From NCBI GenBank assembly GCA_021106765.1, contig JAIOTO010000128.1, positions 1 through 33,745 of the forward strand: a stretch of 33,745 bases of DNA, in the 5' to 3' direction. Below, in pieces: positions 16,958 through 24,486 of the stretch; the stretch's first letter is position 1, and each line of letters begins with the position of its first letter. The notes below the pieces were generated by a model, which was given only the letters and a program-made list of their open reading frames with translations, searched no databases and was not told the origin of the DNA. The position numbers were made by a program, and so were the translations under genes. The DNA is from Methanosarcinaceae archaeon (GTDB lineage Archaea > Halobacteriota > Methanosarcinia > Methanosarcinales > Methanosarcinaceae).

Positions 16958-18157
16958 ATGCGAAATATAATAGTTGAGGAACTGGTACAAACCCCAGTGG
17001 AAAAACAGCAGATCGAGCTTGTGGAGCGCAAAGGTGTGGGACATCCGGATAGTATATCCGATGGCCTGGCAGAGGCTGTCAGCCGTGCCCTGTGCAAGGA
17101 ATATATCAAGAAGTGTGGTACCGTACTCCATCACAATACGGACGAGACCCAGATTGTAGCTGGTAGGTCCAATCCCCAGTTCGGCGGAGGAGAGATCATA
17201 AAACCTATCTACACATTGCTGGTAGGGCGGGCTACAAAGGAGTTCGATGGTGTTGAGATCCCGGCAGAAGCGGTTGCTCTTTCTGCAGCACGCGAATACC
17301 TGAAAAATACGATTGTTGATCTTGATCCTGATCTTGATATGATCCTCGATTGTAAGCTTGGAACCGGTTCATCTGATCTGCGCGATGTATTCAACAGGGA
17401 GAGTGTTCCAATTGCAAATGACACGTCATTTGGTGTGGGTCATGCGCCTTTTTCAGAGCTTGAACAAATAGTATACAATACCGAAAGAGACCTGCTAACC
17501 GATCTCAAGAAAAAAATTCCGGGTATCGGTGAAGACATCAAGGTCATGGGTATGAGGAACAATGACGATATCGTCCTGACCATTTGCTGTGGTATGGTCG
17601 GCAAACATGTTGATGATATGGATCATTACATCAGTATCAAGGAAGAGATGCAGGATTATGTACTTGATATTGCAGGCAAGTACACTGGCAGGAGCGTTGC
17701 TGCACATATTAATGCTGCAGATAATATAGACGCTGGTGTCGAAGGTGTCTTCCTGACGGTCACCGGCACTTCGGCTGAGATGGGCGATGATGGTTCAGTG
17801 GGACGTGGGAATCGTTGCAATGGCCTGATAACGCCTAACCGACCGATGAGCATGGAAGCTACCAGTGGTAAGAACCCAATAAACCATATTGGAAAGGTCT
17901 ACAACCTCATGTCCACCCAGATGGCAAAGGATATTGCCAGTGCAGTACCGGGGATACATGATATATATGTACGCCTGCTATCACAGATAGGCAAACCGAT
18001 CGATCAGCCTCTTGTTGCCAGTGCCCAGATCATTCCCGTAGAAGGTGTGAGCTTTAACACGGTAGAGGATGATGTGGCAGCTGTGATGGATGACTGGCTC
18101 TCCAATACAACAAAGATCACGGAAATGGTGATCAATGGAGAACTGGATACTTTCTGA
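16958..18157 (+). CDS. metK: S-adenosylmethionine synthetase, archaeal type
   Basis: The 399-residue protein belongs to the archaeal methionine adenosyltransferase family, which is strongly diverged from bacterial MetK. It shows [20 protein letters not shown] near the N terminus, [47 protein letters not shown] and [20 protein letters not shown]. It makes S-adenosylmethionine from ATP and methionine, supplying among others the radical SAM enzyme encoded in this window. An AGGTCTGA lies just before the ATG. Confidence 0.97.
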   Translation: MRNIIVEELVQTPVEKQQIELVERKGVGHPDSISDGLAEAVSRALCKEYIKKCGTVLHHNTDETQIVAGRSNPQFGGGEIIKPIYTLLVGRATKEFDGVEIPAEAVALSAAREYLKNTIVDLDPDLDMILDCKLGTGSSDLRDVFNRESVPIANDTSFGVGHAPFSELEQIVYNTERDLLTDLKKKIPGIGEDIKVMGMRNNDDIVLTICCGMVGKHVDDMDHYISIKEEMQDYVLDIAGKYTGRSVAAHINAADNIDAGVEGVFLTVTGTSAEMGDDGSVGRGNRCNGLITPNRPMSMEATSGKNPINHIGKVYNLMSTQMAKDIASAVPGIHDIYVRLLSQIGKPIDQPLVASAQIIPVEGVSFNTVEDDVAAVMDDWLSNTTKITEMVINGELDTF

Positions 18158-18335
18158 TGCTCAACCCGATGTACACTATCTTATGCAATAATTGTGGATG
18201 TGTGAGGATGCACTTTTTGGTGTATTATTCACATCATCTCTTATCTTTGGCGAAAAGGATAAGTAACATTATGTGTATGGAAGGGATGCGTCTCATGTAT
18301 ATGAGATGTGAGCACGCTGTAAATTTGACCACGGT

Positions 18336-18442
18336 CCCGCCTTAACTCAGTGGTAGAGTGCGCGGCTGTAGTATGGTTCATGTGACTTGTCACATACCGC
18401 GCAGGCACCGCGATGTCCCCGGTTCGAGTCTGGGAGGCGGGA
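18336..18442 (+). tRNA. tRNA-Tyr (GTA) with 35-nt intron
   Basis: The acceptor stem CCCGCCT (18336-18342) pairs with AGGCGGG (18435-18441), followed by discriminator A. C1:G72 is the identity pair of archaeal tRNA-Tyr. The D arm is ACTC/GAGT, the anticodon stem CGCGG (18361-18365) pairs with CCGCG (18408-18412), and the anticodon GTA is at 18368-18370. The T arm is CCCGG-TTCGAGT-CTGGG. An intron interrupts the anticodon loop after G37. CCA is not encoded. Confidence 0.92.
18372..18406 (+). other. Intron of tRNA-Tyr at position 37/38
   Basis: The 35 nt between G37 and A38 must be removed to restore a 7-nt anticodon loop. The intron has its own perfect hairpin, ATGTGAC-TT-GTCACAT. The position is the canonical one for archaeal tRNA introns cut by the EndA splicing endonuclease at a bulge-helix-bulge. 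The exact cut sites could shift by a base. Confidence 0.85.
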
Positions 18443-18515
18443 TCATATATATCATGACTCGTACCAACAGATATATATACAAATTTGCATATTATGATGC
18501 TGCTCAAACAGCAAT

Positions 18516-18588
18516 GTCCGAATAGTGTAGAGGCCTATCATGGAGCCCTGTCGAGGCTCCGACCCGGGTTCGAATCCCGGTTCGGGCG
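18516..18588 (+). tRNA. tRNA-Asp (GTC)
   Basis: The acceptor GTCCGAA (18516-18522) pairs with TTCGGGC (18581-18587) with one G-T wobble; the discriminator is G, as usual for Asp. The anticodon stem GGAGC/GCTCC encloses a loop with GTC, and the T arm is CCGGG-TTCGAAT-CCCGG. A TATA-like TGCATATTAT lies about 25 bp upstream. CCA is not encoded. Confidence 0.93.
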
Positions 18589-18604
18589 TAATCTGTCTTT
18601 TTAT

Positions 18605-18636
18605 CCGGTGTGAAAACCGGAATACATCCTTTTTTA
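18605..18636 (+). terminator. Terminator after tRNA-Asp
   Basis: A 5-bp stem CCGGT/ACCGG (18605-18609, 18616-18620) is followed by a T-rich stretch ending in six T (to 18636). A further run of five T precedes the stem. Archaeal termination relies mainly on T tracts, so this is a reasonable end for the tRNA transcript. Confidence 0.5.
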
Positions 18637-18714
18637 CCAATTTTGTCCCTTTTGTACAATTCCTATATAACTAAATTCGGAACTCCACTGCTCGTAATTC
18701 TACAATTAGGCAAA

Positions 18715-18849
18715 TTAAGGCTTTACGCCCAGCTGCGGGATGTGTCGCAGATATGCATCCTTTAGCTCATCGATTGAAATGTGATCGTAATGATCTACGG
18801 CGGCGTGCCGCAAGTCACCGCGCAACTCATGGATGAAGTCATGGGACAT
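18715..18849 (-). pseudogene. C-terminal remnant of a tyrosine recombinase/integrase
   Basis: A 44-codon minus-strand frame (ATG 18849) reads MSHDFIHELRGDLRHAAVDH, then YDHISIDELKDAYL and RHIPQLGVKP. 'ELRGD-(A)VDHYDxIxxxELxxAYLxHIPxLG' is, from memory, the ending of many archaeal XerC/D-like integrases. In the same frame a TAG lies one codon before the ATG, and no recombinase core (R-HxxR-Y) is found upstream, so this is a fragment. Its place beside two tRNA genes fits the remains of an element that integrated at a tRNA. It could alternatively be a short expressed orphan, since GAGATC stands before the ATG. Confidence 0.55.
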
Positions 18850-19003
18850 GTTCTATAGATCTCTAGGGGATCGGATATTTATGTATCCGAAAGCCAACGG
18901 AATCGAACTATTAAAGTTATAATTTGTAATGATTAATTGTAAGTACACATAACTTCAATTAACATATGTTCATTTTTATCGTATGAAATTAGAGAGATAC
19001 AAC

Positions 19004-19195
19004 ATGAGTGAAAACACAACCATATCAACAACAAAAGTAGTTAGAGACAGGCTGAAAAGCTATGGTCAGAAAGGTGAGACCTATAGTGACATTCTAAACC
19101 GCCTTATGGATTATGTCAACATGGATGAATTCATGGACCGTATGTATATACGACTGGAAGAAAAAGATCAGTTTGTCTCACTCAATGAAATTTGA
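19004..19195 (+). CDS. Antitoxin-like small protein of a RelBE/VapB-type pair
   Basis: The 63-residue product (MSENTTISTTKVVRDRLKSY through EKDQFVSLNEI) has the form of archaeal antitoxins: a short N-terminal strand ('TTISTTKVVRDRL'), then helices ('GETYSDILNRLMDYV'). AGAGAGAT precedes the ATG at 19004 by 7 nt; an in-frame ATG at 18983 would add 7 residues and is less likely. The gene ends 12 nt before the toxin start. Because the toxin gene is broken (next entry), the antitoxin may be on its way to loss, or may act on toxins encoded elsewhere. Confidence 0.75.
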   Translation: MSENTTISTTKVVRDRLKSYGQKGETYSDILNRLMDYVNMDEFMDRMYIRLEEKDQFVSLNEI

Positions 19196-19207
19196 TTGTG
19201 ATATAAA

Positions 19208-19492
19208 ATGAAATACTATGTGAATATCCATAGAAGAGTACAGAAATATCTGAATGCATTGGATATCGAGACGAAAAAATGACTTGTCGAAGGGTTGAGG
19301 CCACTGACAAACGATCCTTTGTCCCATGATGTTAAAAAACTGAAAGGAACAAAAGGTCGGCAGGATCTATATCGCTTACGAATAGGTGATTTTAGAGCAA
19401 TATTTTCTATTGAAAACGATACCGTGTATGTCCTTGAAATTATAACTCGATGAAAAGGATATGGATGGATTGAACCGTGTTTGGCCTTATGA
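19208..19492 (+). pseudogene. RelE-like toxin with two in-frame TGA stops
   Basis: The frame from ATG 19208 reads MKYYVNIHRRVQKYLNALDI then ETKK, TGA at codon 25 (19280-19282), then LVEGLRPLTNDPLSHDVKKL, KGTKGRQDLYRLRIGDFRAI, FSIENDTVYVLEIITR, TGA at codon 82 (19451-19453), KGYGW and a final stop at 19490-19492. 'KKLKG...LYRLRIGDFRAIFSI-(E)NDTVYVLEI' is the RelE/ParE core, with the catalytic-type Arg residues retained. Apart from the two TGA codons there is no frameshift, so the inactivation looks recent. Confidence 0.8.
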
Positions 19493-19516
19493 TCATGATA
19501 AAAAAACTGATTCGTG

Positions 19517-19671
19517 TTACTCGGTATCGAAACTGCTGGCTTCGGTCGATTCATAGTCACCGTAAATCATATACATCAATTGATCGTGCTGGACGGTGAG
19601 CTCAGCGATATCATGATCAGACCGTGCAGAATTGCAGATTCGAGAGTATAAGATATATCAGGAACATGCAT
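19517..19671 (-). other. Possible decayed small gene
   Basis: On the minus strand a 47-codon open frame ends at 19517 with DHDIAELTVQHDQLMYMIYG then DYESTEASSFDTE, which looks like real protein. Just upstream, in another frame, an ATG at 19671 follows a strong AGGAGAGG and begins MHVPDISYTLESAILHGL. Joining the two needs one frameshift. The ending resembles the 'DxLVYxLYG' ends of some restriction enzymes, but this is weak. From 19672 to 19887 I see only very short frames and the nfnA ribosome-binding site. Confidence 0.3.
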
Positions 19672-19887
19672 GATATTTCCCTCTCCTTTATTTTGTTATC
19701 ATTATCTCTTGTTCTCAAGCCTTTCTTTTATGGTTTTGAGCATTGGTTCCGAATGTCATTCCTCCACTCCCCATCATTGCCATGATTCTGGTGGCACTGA
19801 AAAGATACTAATAACATGAGTATTTTGAATAAACCAATATTGAACTTGACCAATCCGTTATTCCAAACCTAAAAAAAAAGTGATCAC

Positions 19888-20745
19888 ATGTCATACAAGA
19901 TTCTTGAGAAACGTGAAATGGTGCCAAATGTACACCTGATAAAGGTCGATGCGCCGGATGTTGCGAAGGCTGCAAGAGCGGGACAGTTCATCATCCTGCG
20001 TATCGATGAGGAAGGGGAACGTATTCCTCTGACGATCGCGGACTATGATGTGGAAGAGGGGTCTGTCACCATCATTTTCCAGGAGATGGGGAAGACCACA
20101 AAACAGCTCGGTACATTGTCGTGCAGCGATGATCTGCAGGATTTCGTGGGGCCGCTGGGACATCCTGCAGATGTTCGCAATCTGGGCACTGTGGTCCTGG
20201 TTGGCGGTGGTATTGGGATCGCACCGATCCACCCGCAAGCAAAGGCATACCGTGAGGCTGGCAACAGGGTCATCTCCATCATAGGGGCCAGGAATGAAGG
20301 ACTGTTGATCCTGGAAGATGAGATGCGGGCCAGGAGCGATGAATTATACGTTGCTACCGATGATGGTTCCAAAGGACATCATGGTTTTGTTACTGATATC
20401 GTCAAGGAGATCCTGGATGGTGACGAGGAAGAGGTCGCACGGATCGTGGTGATCGGACCGCCGATCATGATGCGTGTGGCAGCCGGCGTGATCGCACCGT
20501 ATGATGTGGAGACCATTGTGAGCCTCAATCCTATCATGATCGATGGGACCGGCATGTGCGGAGGGTGTCGTGTTTCTGTAGGAGGCAAGACGAAGTTCGC
20601 ATGTGTGGACGGTCCCGAATTCAATGCAAAGGATGTGGACTTTGACCTCCTGATGAGCCGGTTATCCCTGTATCGGGATGAAGAGGGGCAGGCACTTGAA
20701 AATTACAACAAATGTTGCAGTGGAAGTGATTGCAAATGTCAGTGA
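19888..20745 (+). CDS. NfnA/SudB-like FAD/NAD(P) and [2Fe-2S] subunit
   Basis: The 285-residue protein belongs to the ferredoxin-NADP reductase family subunit known as NfnA, SudB or sulfide dehydrogenase beta. The FAD-binding beta-barrel has AGQFIILRIDEEGERIPLTI, and the pyridine nucleotide part has VVLVGGGIGIAPIHPQAKAY. The [2Fe-2S] site is DGTGMCGGC (C224, C227) with C239 in KFACVDGPEF; an Asp five residues before the first Cys is the usual fourth ligand in this family. The C terminus ends CCSGSDCKCQ, a Cys-rich tail. With NfnB it should pass electrons between ferredoxin and NAD(P)H, possibly by bifurcation. AAAGTGATCAC directly before the ATG is a near-perfect Shine-Dalgarno. Confidence 0.88.
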   Translation: MSYKILEKREMVPNVHLIKVDAPDVAKAARAGQFIILRIDEEGERIPLTIADYDVEEGSVTIIFQEMGKTTKQLGTLSCSDDLQDFVGPLGHPADVRNLGTVVLVGGGIGIAPIHPQAKAYREAGNRVISIIGARNEGLLILEDEMRARSDELYVATDDGSKGHHGFVTDIVKEILDGDEEEVARIVVIGPPIMMRVAAGVIAPYDVETIVSLNPIMIDGTGMCGGCRVSVGGKTKFACVDGPEFNAKDVDFDLLMSRLSLYRDEEGQALENYNKCCSGSDCKCQ

Positions 20746-22109
20746 GGCAGCCAATGCCTGTGCAGGACCCACAGGAACGTAACAGCAACTTCAACGAGGT
20801 TGCTCTTGGATATACAGAAGAACAGGCTGTGCTGGAAGCCGGACGGTGTCTTGAGTGCAAGAACCCAAAATGTATGGAGGGCTGTCCGGTAAACATCGAC
20901 ATTCCGGGATTCATCTCAAAGATCAAGGTTAGGGACTTTGACGGTGCTATCGCAAAGATCAAGGAAACGAATGCTCTCCCTGCAATATGCGGTCGGGTAT
21001 GTCCTCAGGAGGAACAGTGCGAGATACTCTGCATCCTGGGTAAGAAGAGCGAACCCATTGCTATTGGTCGCCTTGAACGGTTCTGCGCGGATCATGAACG
21101 TGAGACGAACGTGGAGAAAAGACCGGTAGCCGAGCCCAGCGGCAAGACCGTCGCAGTGGTCGGAGCCGGACCAGCCGGACTGACAGTGGCTGCTGATCTT
21201 GCAAGGGTAGGGCATTCTGTTACCATCTTCGAATCACTCCATGAAGCCGGAGGTGTACTGATCTACGGTATTCCCGAATTCAGGTTGCCCAAGTCCATTG
21301 TGAAGGAAGAGATCGATTTCATAACGAAACTGGGTGTTGATGTCAAGGTGAACTATGTCATAGGACGCATCAAGACCCTGAATGAACTCCGTGACGAGTT
21401 CGATGCTATCTTCATAGGAACCGGTGCAGGGCTTCCGAAGTTCATGGGTATCGAGGGCGAGAACCTGAACGGTGTGTACTCTGCCAACGAGTTCCTCACC
21501 CGTGTGAACCTGATGAAAGCCTACCGTTTCCCCGAATACGATACGCCCATCAAACCGGGCAAACGTGTTGTCGTTGTCGGTGGCGGAAATGTGGCCATGG
21601 ATGCTGCGCGATGCGCCCAGCGTCTGGGTGCGGATGAGGTGACAATTGTCTACCGCCGGGGGGATGAGGAACTGCCTGCACGACGTGAGGAGATCGAACA
21701 CGCAAAGGAAGAGGGCATCGTGTTCCGCCTGCTCAACAATCCTGTGCGCATCGTTGAAGGGGAAAATATGACCGTAGCGGGTGTTGAATGTATCAAGATG
21801 GAACTTGGCGAGCCGGACGGATCCGGGCGAAGACGTCCTGTCCCCATCGAGGGATCAGAGCACCTTATTGATGCTGATATCTTTATTGTAGCCATCGGCA
21901 CATCCCCCAACCCAATCATATTCACAGGTTCAGAGGGGCTGGAGCGATCTGAATGGGGCACCATTGTCGTGAACGAGGATGGTATGACATCCATCGAGGG
22001 AGTATGTGCCGGCGGTGATGTGGTAACAGGTGCAGCCACAGTTATCAGTGCCATGGGTGCAGGTAAACTGGCGGCTGAGACCATCAACACTTATCTCATG
22101 GACAACTGA
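20736..22109 (+). CDS. NfnB/SudA/GltD-like flavoprotein
   Basis: The 457-residue protein is the partner of the preceding gene. It starts with two 4Fe-4S motifs (CLECKNPKCMEGCPVNIDIP; ICGRVCPQEEQCEILC). An FAD site VAVVGAGPAGLTVAADLARV and an NADPH site VVVVGGGNVAMDAARCAQRL follow, and the protein ends GGDVVTGAATVISAMGAG. Such proteins are annotated either as glutamate synthase small subunit or as NADH-dependent ferredoxin:NADP oxidoreductase; the adjacent NfnA favours the latter. The ATG at 20736 overlaps the nfnA stop by 10 nt and is preceded by GGAAGTGATTG, so the upstream TTG is not needed. A terminator-like hairpin follows. Confidence 0.9.
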   Translation: MSVRQPMPVQDPQERNSNFNEVALGYTEEQAVLEAGRCLECKNPKCMEGCPVNIDIPGFISKIKVRDFDGAIAKIKETNALPAICGRVCPQEEQCEILCILGKKSEPIAIGRLERFCADHERETNVEKRPVAEPSGKTVAVVGAGPAGLTVAADLARVGHSVTIFESLHEAGGVLIYGIPEFRLPKSIVKEEIDFITKLGVDVKVNYVIGRIKTLNELRDEFDAIFIGTGAGLPKFMGIEGENLNGVYSANEFLTRVNLMKAYRFPEYDTPIKPGKRVVVVGGGNVAMDAARCAQRLGADEVTIVYRRGDEELPARREEIEHAKEEGIVFRLLNNPVRIVEGENMTVAGVECIKMELGEPDGSGRRRPVPIEGSEHLIDADIFIVAIGTSPNPIIFTGSEGLERSEWGTIVVNEDGMTSIEGVCAGGDVVTGAATVISAMGAGKLAAETINTYLMDN

Positions 22110-22134
22110 TCAGGGAATAATCCAGTCGTCGATC

Positions 22135-22158
22135 GGCAGAGATATTCGTATCTCTGCC
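22135..22158 (+). terminator. UUCG-capped 10-bp hairpin after nfnB
   Basis: GGCAGAGATA (22135-22144) pairs perfectly with TATCTCTGCC (22149-22158) around a TTCG tetraloop, one of the most stable RNA loops. It lies 25 nt after the nfnB stop and 43 nt before the next start. A pyrimidine-rich tract (ACTCTTCTTCTTTGA) follows, but without a true T run. It may end or protect the nfnAB mRNA, or belong to the leader of the next gene. Confidence 0.6.
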
Positions 22159-22201
22159 TGAACTCTTCTTCTTTGACGGTTTTAGCCATAGGCTATCGAT
22201 C

Positions 22202-24331
22202 GTGCCTAATTCGCACAAAAGTGTTAAATCAACTCCCACTCCTCTTTACCACATGAAAAAAAAGAGCGGATCATTCTCACCAATAAGAGAAACTTCCAAC
22301 ATGACTCACCGTCCGATGAAAAAAGGGAAACAGTTGAACAAACTGCCACAACCCAAACGAGCACATCCTCCACAACAATCAAGAAAGAACACACCATTCA
22401 GGCCTTCATCTGTCGAAGAGCATATCTTCTGGTGTGATCGTTGTAATGTTGCTCTGATCGGGAATAAATGTGGCATATGTGGTCAGGACGGATCACGACT
22501 TGACCTGTCAGCACCTGGTGATGTACGATTCTGTTCACCTTACGAACGAGGGGTACTTGCGCAGCAATTGTTATCAGCATACAATTGTGATCCCATTGGC
22601 GAAAGGATAGTCCTTCTCAACAAGATCCCGGGCGATGACAGGACCGATGAGGTCATTGTGGATGGTCTGGTTTTCGGAGTACTCTATTTTGACCTGCGAT
22701 CGATGGATTTCCGTTTTAAACCATCTGCTGATGGTGCTGCTATCCTTGTTCCACAGACCGACCGCAGGACCGTTGTGCTGGAGAAGACCAGATCCCACTT
22801 AAGCGGTAAGAAAGTTCGTTGCGAACATATCCGGGAACATTCTTCCGACATTCGCAAAGGAGATCCGGTGCTCGTGGTATCAGGTGATCTTGTGGGTGTT
22901 GGATTTTCTTATATTGATAGCATCACCATCGACTCATCCGGCAATGACACGGATGCTGTAAAGGTCAGAAAGGTCAGAAAAGGGGTTTTACAATTGAACC
23001 CAACGATCGCGAGCATGGGTGATGTGATAAAGGCGAACCTGACATATCTACAAAGACTCGGAAAGGACGCAATGAACACGGTGAAGGGTATTGCAAACCA
23101 ACCAGCACACCGCGATCTTGAGGTCCATGTTTCGTTCAGTGGTGGGAAGGACAGCCTCGTGGTCCTGGACCTGGCACTCAGTGCTCTTAAGAAACGATCG
23201 GTACAGGCCTTCTTCCTGAACACGGGACTCGAGTTCCCGGAGACTGTGGACTTTGTCCATCATTTCTGTGAGCATCACGGAGTCGATCTGGTAGAAGAGG
23301 GCTCAGGTACTGCCTTCTGGGATCACGTTGATAGTTTCGGCCCGCCAGCCAAGGATTTCAGATGGTGCTGTAAGATATGCAAGCTCGCACCGGCCAACGT
23401 GGTCATTGAAGACTGCAGGAATAAAGGTACTGTTTGTCTTACAGTGGACGGAAAGCGGAAATACGAGTCGTTCTCACGGTCAAAGATCTCGTCCAGCGAG
23501 ATGAATCCCTTTGTACCGGAACAGTTGAATATCTTCCCGATCCGTAACTGGCGTGCCATCGAGGTCTGGTTGTACATCTACTGGAGGGGAATGGAGTACA
23601 ATCCACTCTACGACATGGGTTTTGAGCGTGTAGGTTGCTACCTGTGTCCATCGTCACTGACTTCGGAGTACCAGCGATTGGGCGAGATCCATCCTGAAAT
23701 GTACGAACAGTGGAACAGTTACCTTCTTCGCTGGGCCAAAAAACATGGCCTCTCCAGGGAGTATGTTAAGCACGGGTTCTGGCGCTGGAGAGAGCTTCCT
23801 GCGAAGATGATAAAACTCGCAGAACATCTCAATGTTGACACAAGGCCCAGGCAGACAGAAAGTTCGTTCAGCATACGTGTTACCTCGGGATCATCCCCCT
23901 GCAAAGATGGAAGCTTTTCGGCGGAGGGGGTTGTGGAAGGGGTCACGCTCAATGAAGCTGCAGCAGTGATGAATGTTCTTGGCCACACCGTACATTCCAA
24001 TGAACTGGGCATGGTGTTGGTCAAAACTCCCAGGGCTAGTATCAAAATATTCTCCACAGGGGCCATAAAGGTCACAGGTGCAACAAAGGATGCAGCATTA
24101 TCCGCTTTCAACGATGCTGCGGTAGAGCTGCTGCGTGTGAACAAATGTACTGAATGTGGGATATGCCTGAAAGCCTGTCCTATCGATGCTATCGAGATCG
24201 GTGGAAAGCACGGTTCCCTTTTTATCAGGGATTCGTGTATACAATGTGGTAAATGCACTGAGGCATGCGTTGTGATAAAATATTCTGATAAACTTCTTCC
24301 GGATATTTTGGAACATTGTGGACTTCCATGA
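22202..24331 (+). CDS. PAPS reductase-like protein with zinc ribbon, PUA and ferredoxin domains
   Basis: The 709-residue protein has four parts. First, a basic disordered N terminus is followed by a Cys4 zinc ribbon (C78, C81, C90, C93). Second, a PUA-like domain carries HIREHSSDIRKGDPVLVVSG. Third, a PAPS-reductase/ATP-pyrophosphatase domain has the PP-loop SGGKDS (313-318), WCCKICKLAP and GCYLCPSSLTSEYQ. Fourth, a C-terminal ferredoxin carries CTECGICLKACP (C649-C659) and CIQCGKCTEAC (C679-C689). PUA and PP-loop domains together suggest RNA thiolation or another nucleotide-activated sulfur transfer rather than sulfate assimilation. The GTG at 22202 lacks a good Shine-Dalgarno; ATGs at 22253, 22301 or 22316 are possible starts since the first 70 residues are low complexity. 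Confidence 0.82.
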   Translation: MPNSHKSVKSTPTPLYHMKKKSGSFSPIRETSNMTHRPMKKGKQLNKLPQPKRAHPPQQSRKNTPFRPSSVEEHIFWCDRCNVALIGNKCGICGQDGSRLDLSAPGDVRFCSPYERGVLAQQLLSAYNCDPIGERIVLLNKIPGDDRTDEVIVDGLVFGVLYFDLRSMDFRFKPSADGAAILVPQTDRRTVVLEKTRSHLSGKKVRCEHIREHSSDIRKGDPVLVVSGDLVGVGFSYIDSITIDSSGNDTDAVKVRKVRKGVLQLNPTIASMGDVIKANLTYLQRLGKDAMNTVKGIANQPAHRDLEVHVSFSGGKDSLVVLDLALSALKKRSVQAFFLNTGLEFPETVDFVHHFCEHHGVDLVEEGSGTAFWDHVDSFGPPAKDFRWCCKICKLAPANVVIEDCRNKGTVCLTVDGKRKYESFSRSKISSSEMNPFVPEQLNIFPIRNWRAIEVWLYIYWRGMEYNPLYDMGFERVGCYLCPSSLTSEYQRLGEIHPEMYEQWNSYLLRWAKKHGLSREYVKHGFWRWRELPAKMIKLAEHLNVDTRPRQTESSFSIRVTSGSSPCKDGSFSAEGVVEGVTLNEAAAVMNVLGHTVHSNELGMVLVKTPRASIKIFSTGAIKVTGATKDAALSAFNDAAVELLRVNKCTECGICLKACPIDAIEIGGKHGSLFIRDSCIQCGKCTEACVVIKYSDKLLPDILEHCGLP

Positions 24332-24424
24332 AAAACGACCAATCGGGAGTGAGTATTAATAATGTGTCATCCCTAGTACTATTATATAATACATATAATC
24401 CATATGATTCAATAATCCATTAAG

Positions 24425-24471
24425 ATATAGTATTCAGCATACTATATTCATACTCTGTTATTCGACAGAGT
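24425..24471 (+). promoter_or_regulatory. Two tandem hairpins in the leader of the AI-2E-type gene
   Basis: ATATAGTAT (24425-24433) pairs with ATACTATAT (24439-24447) around TCAGC. Immediately after, ACTCTGT (24452-24458) pairs with ACAGAGT (24465-24471) around TATTCG. The second ends 15 nt before the ATG at 24487, near where ribosomes would bind. A TATA-like TATTATATAATA lies upstream around 24380-24391. The pair may be a regulatory leader or the terminator of the upstream gene. Confidence 0.4.
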
Positions 24472-24486
24472 GTATGCGGGTGTTCA

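Noticed and set aside
18452-18640. Minus-strand frame with PGFEPGSEPRQG
   Set aside because: This peptide is the well-known false translation of the antisense of a tRNA T-arm (here tRNA-Asp).
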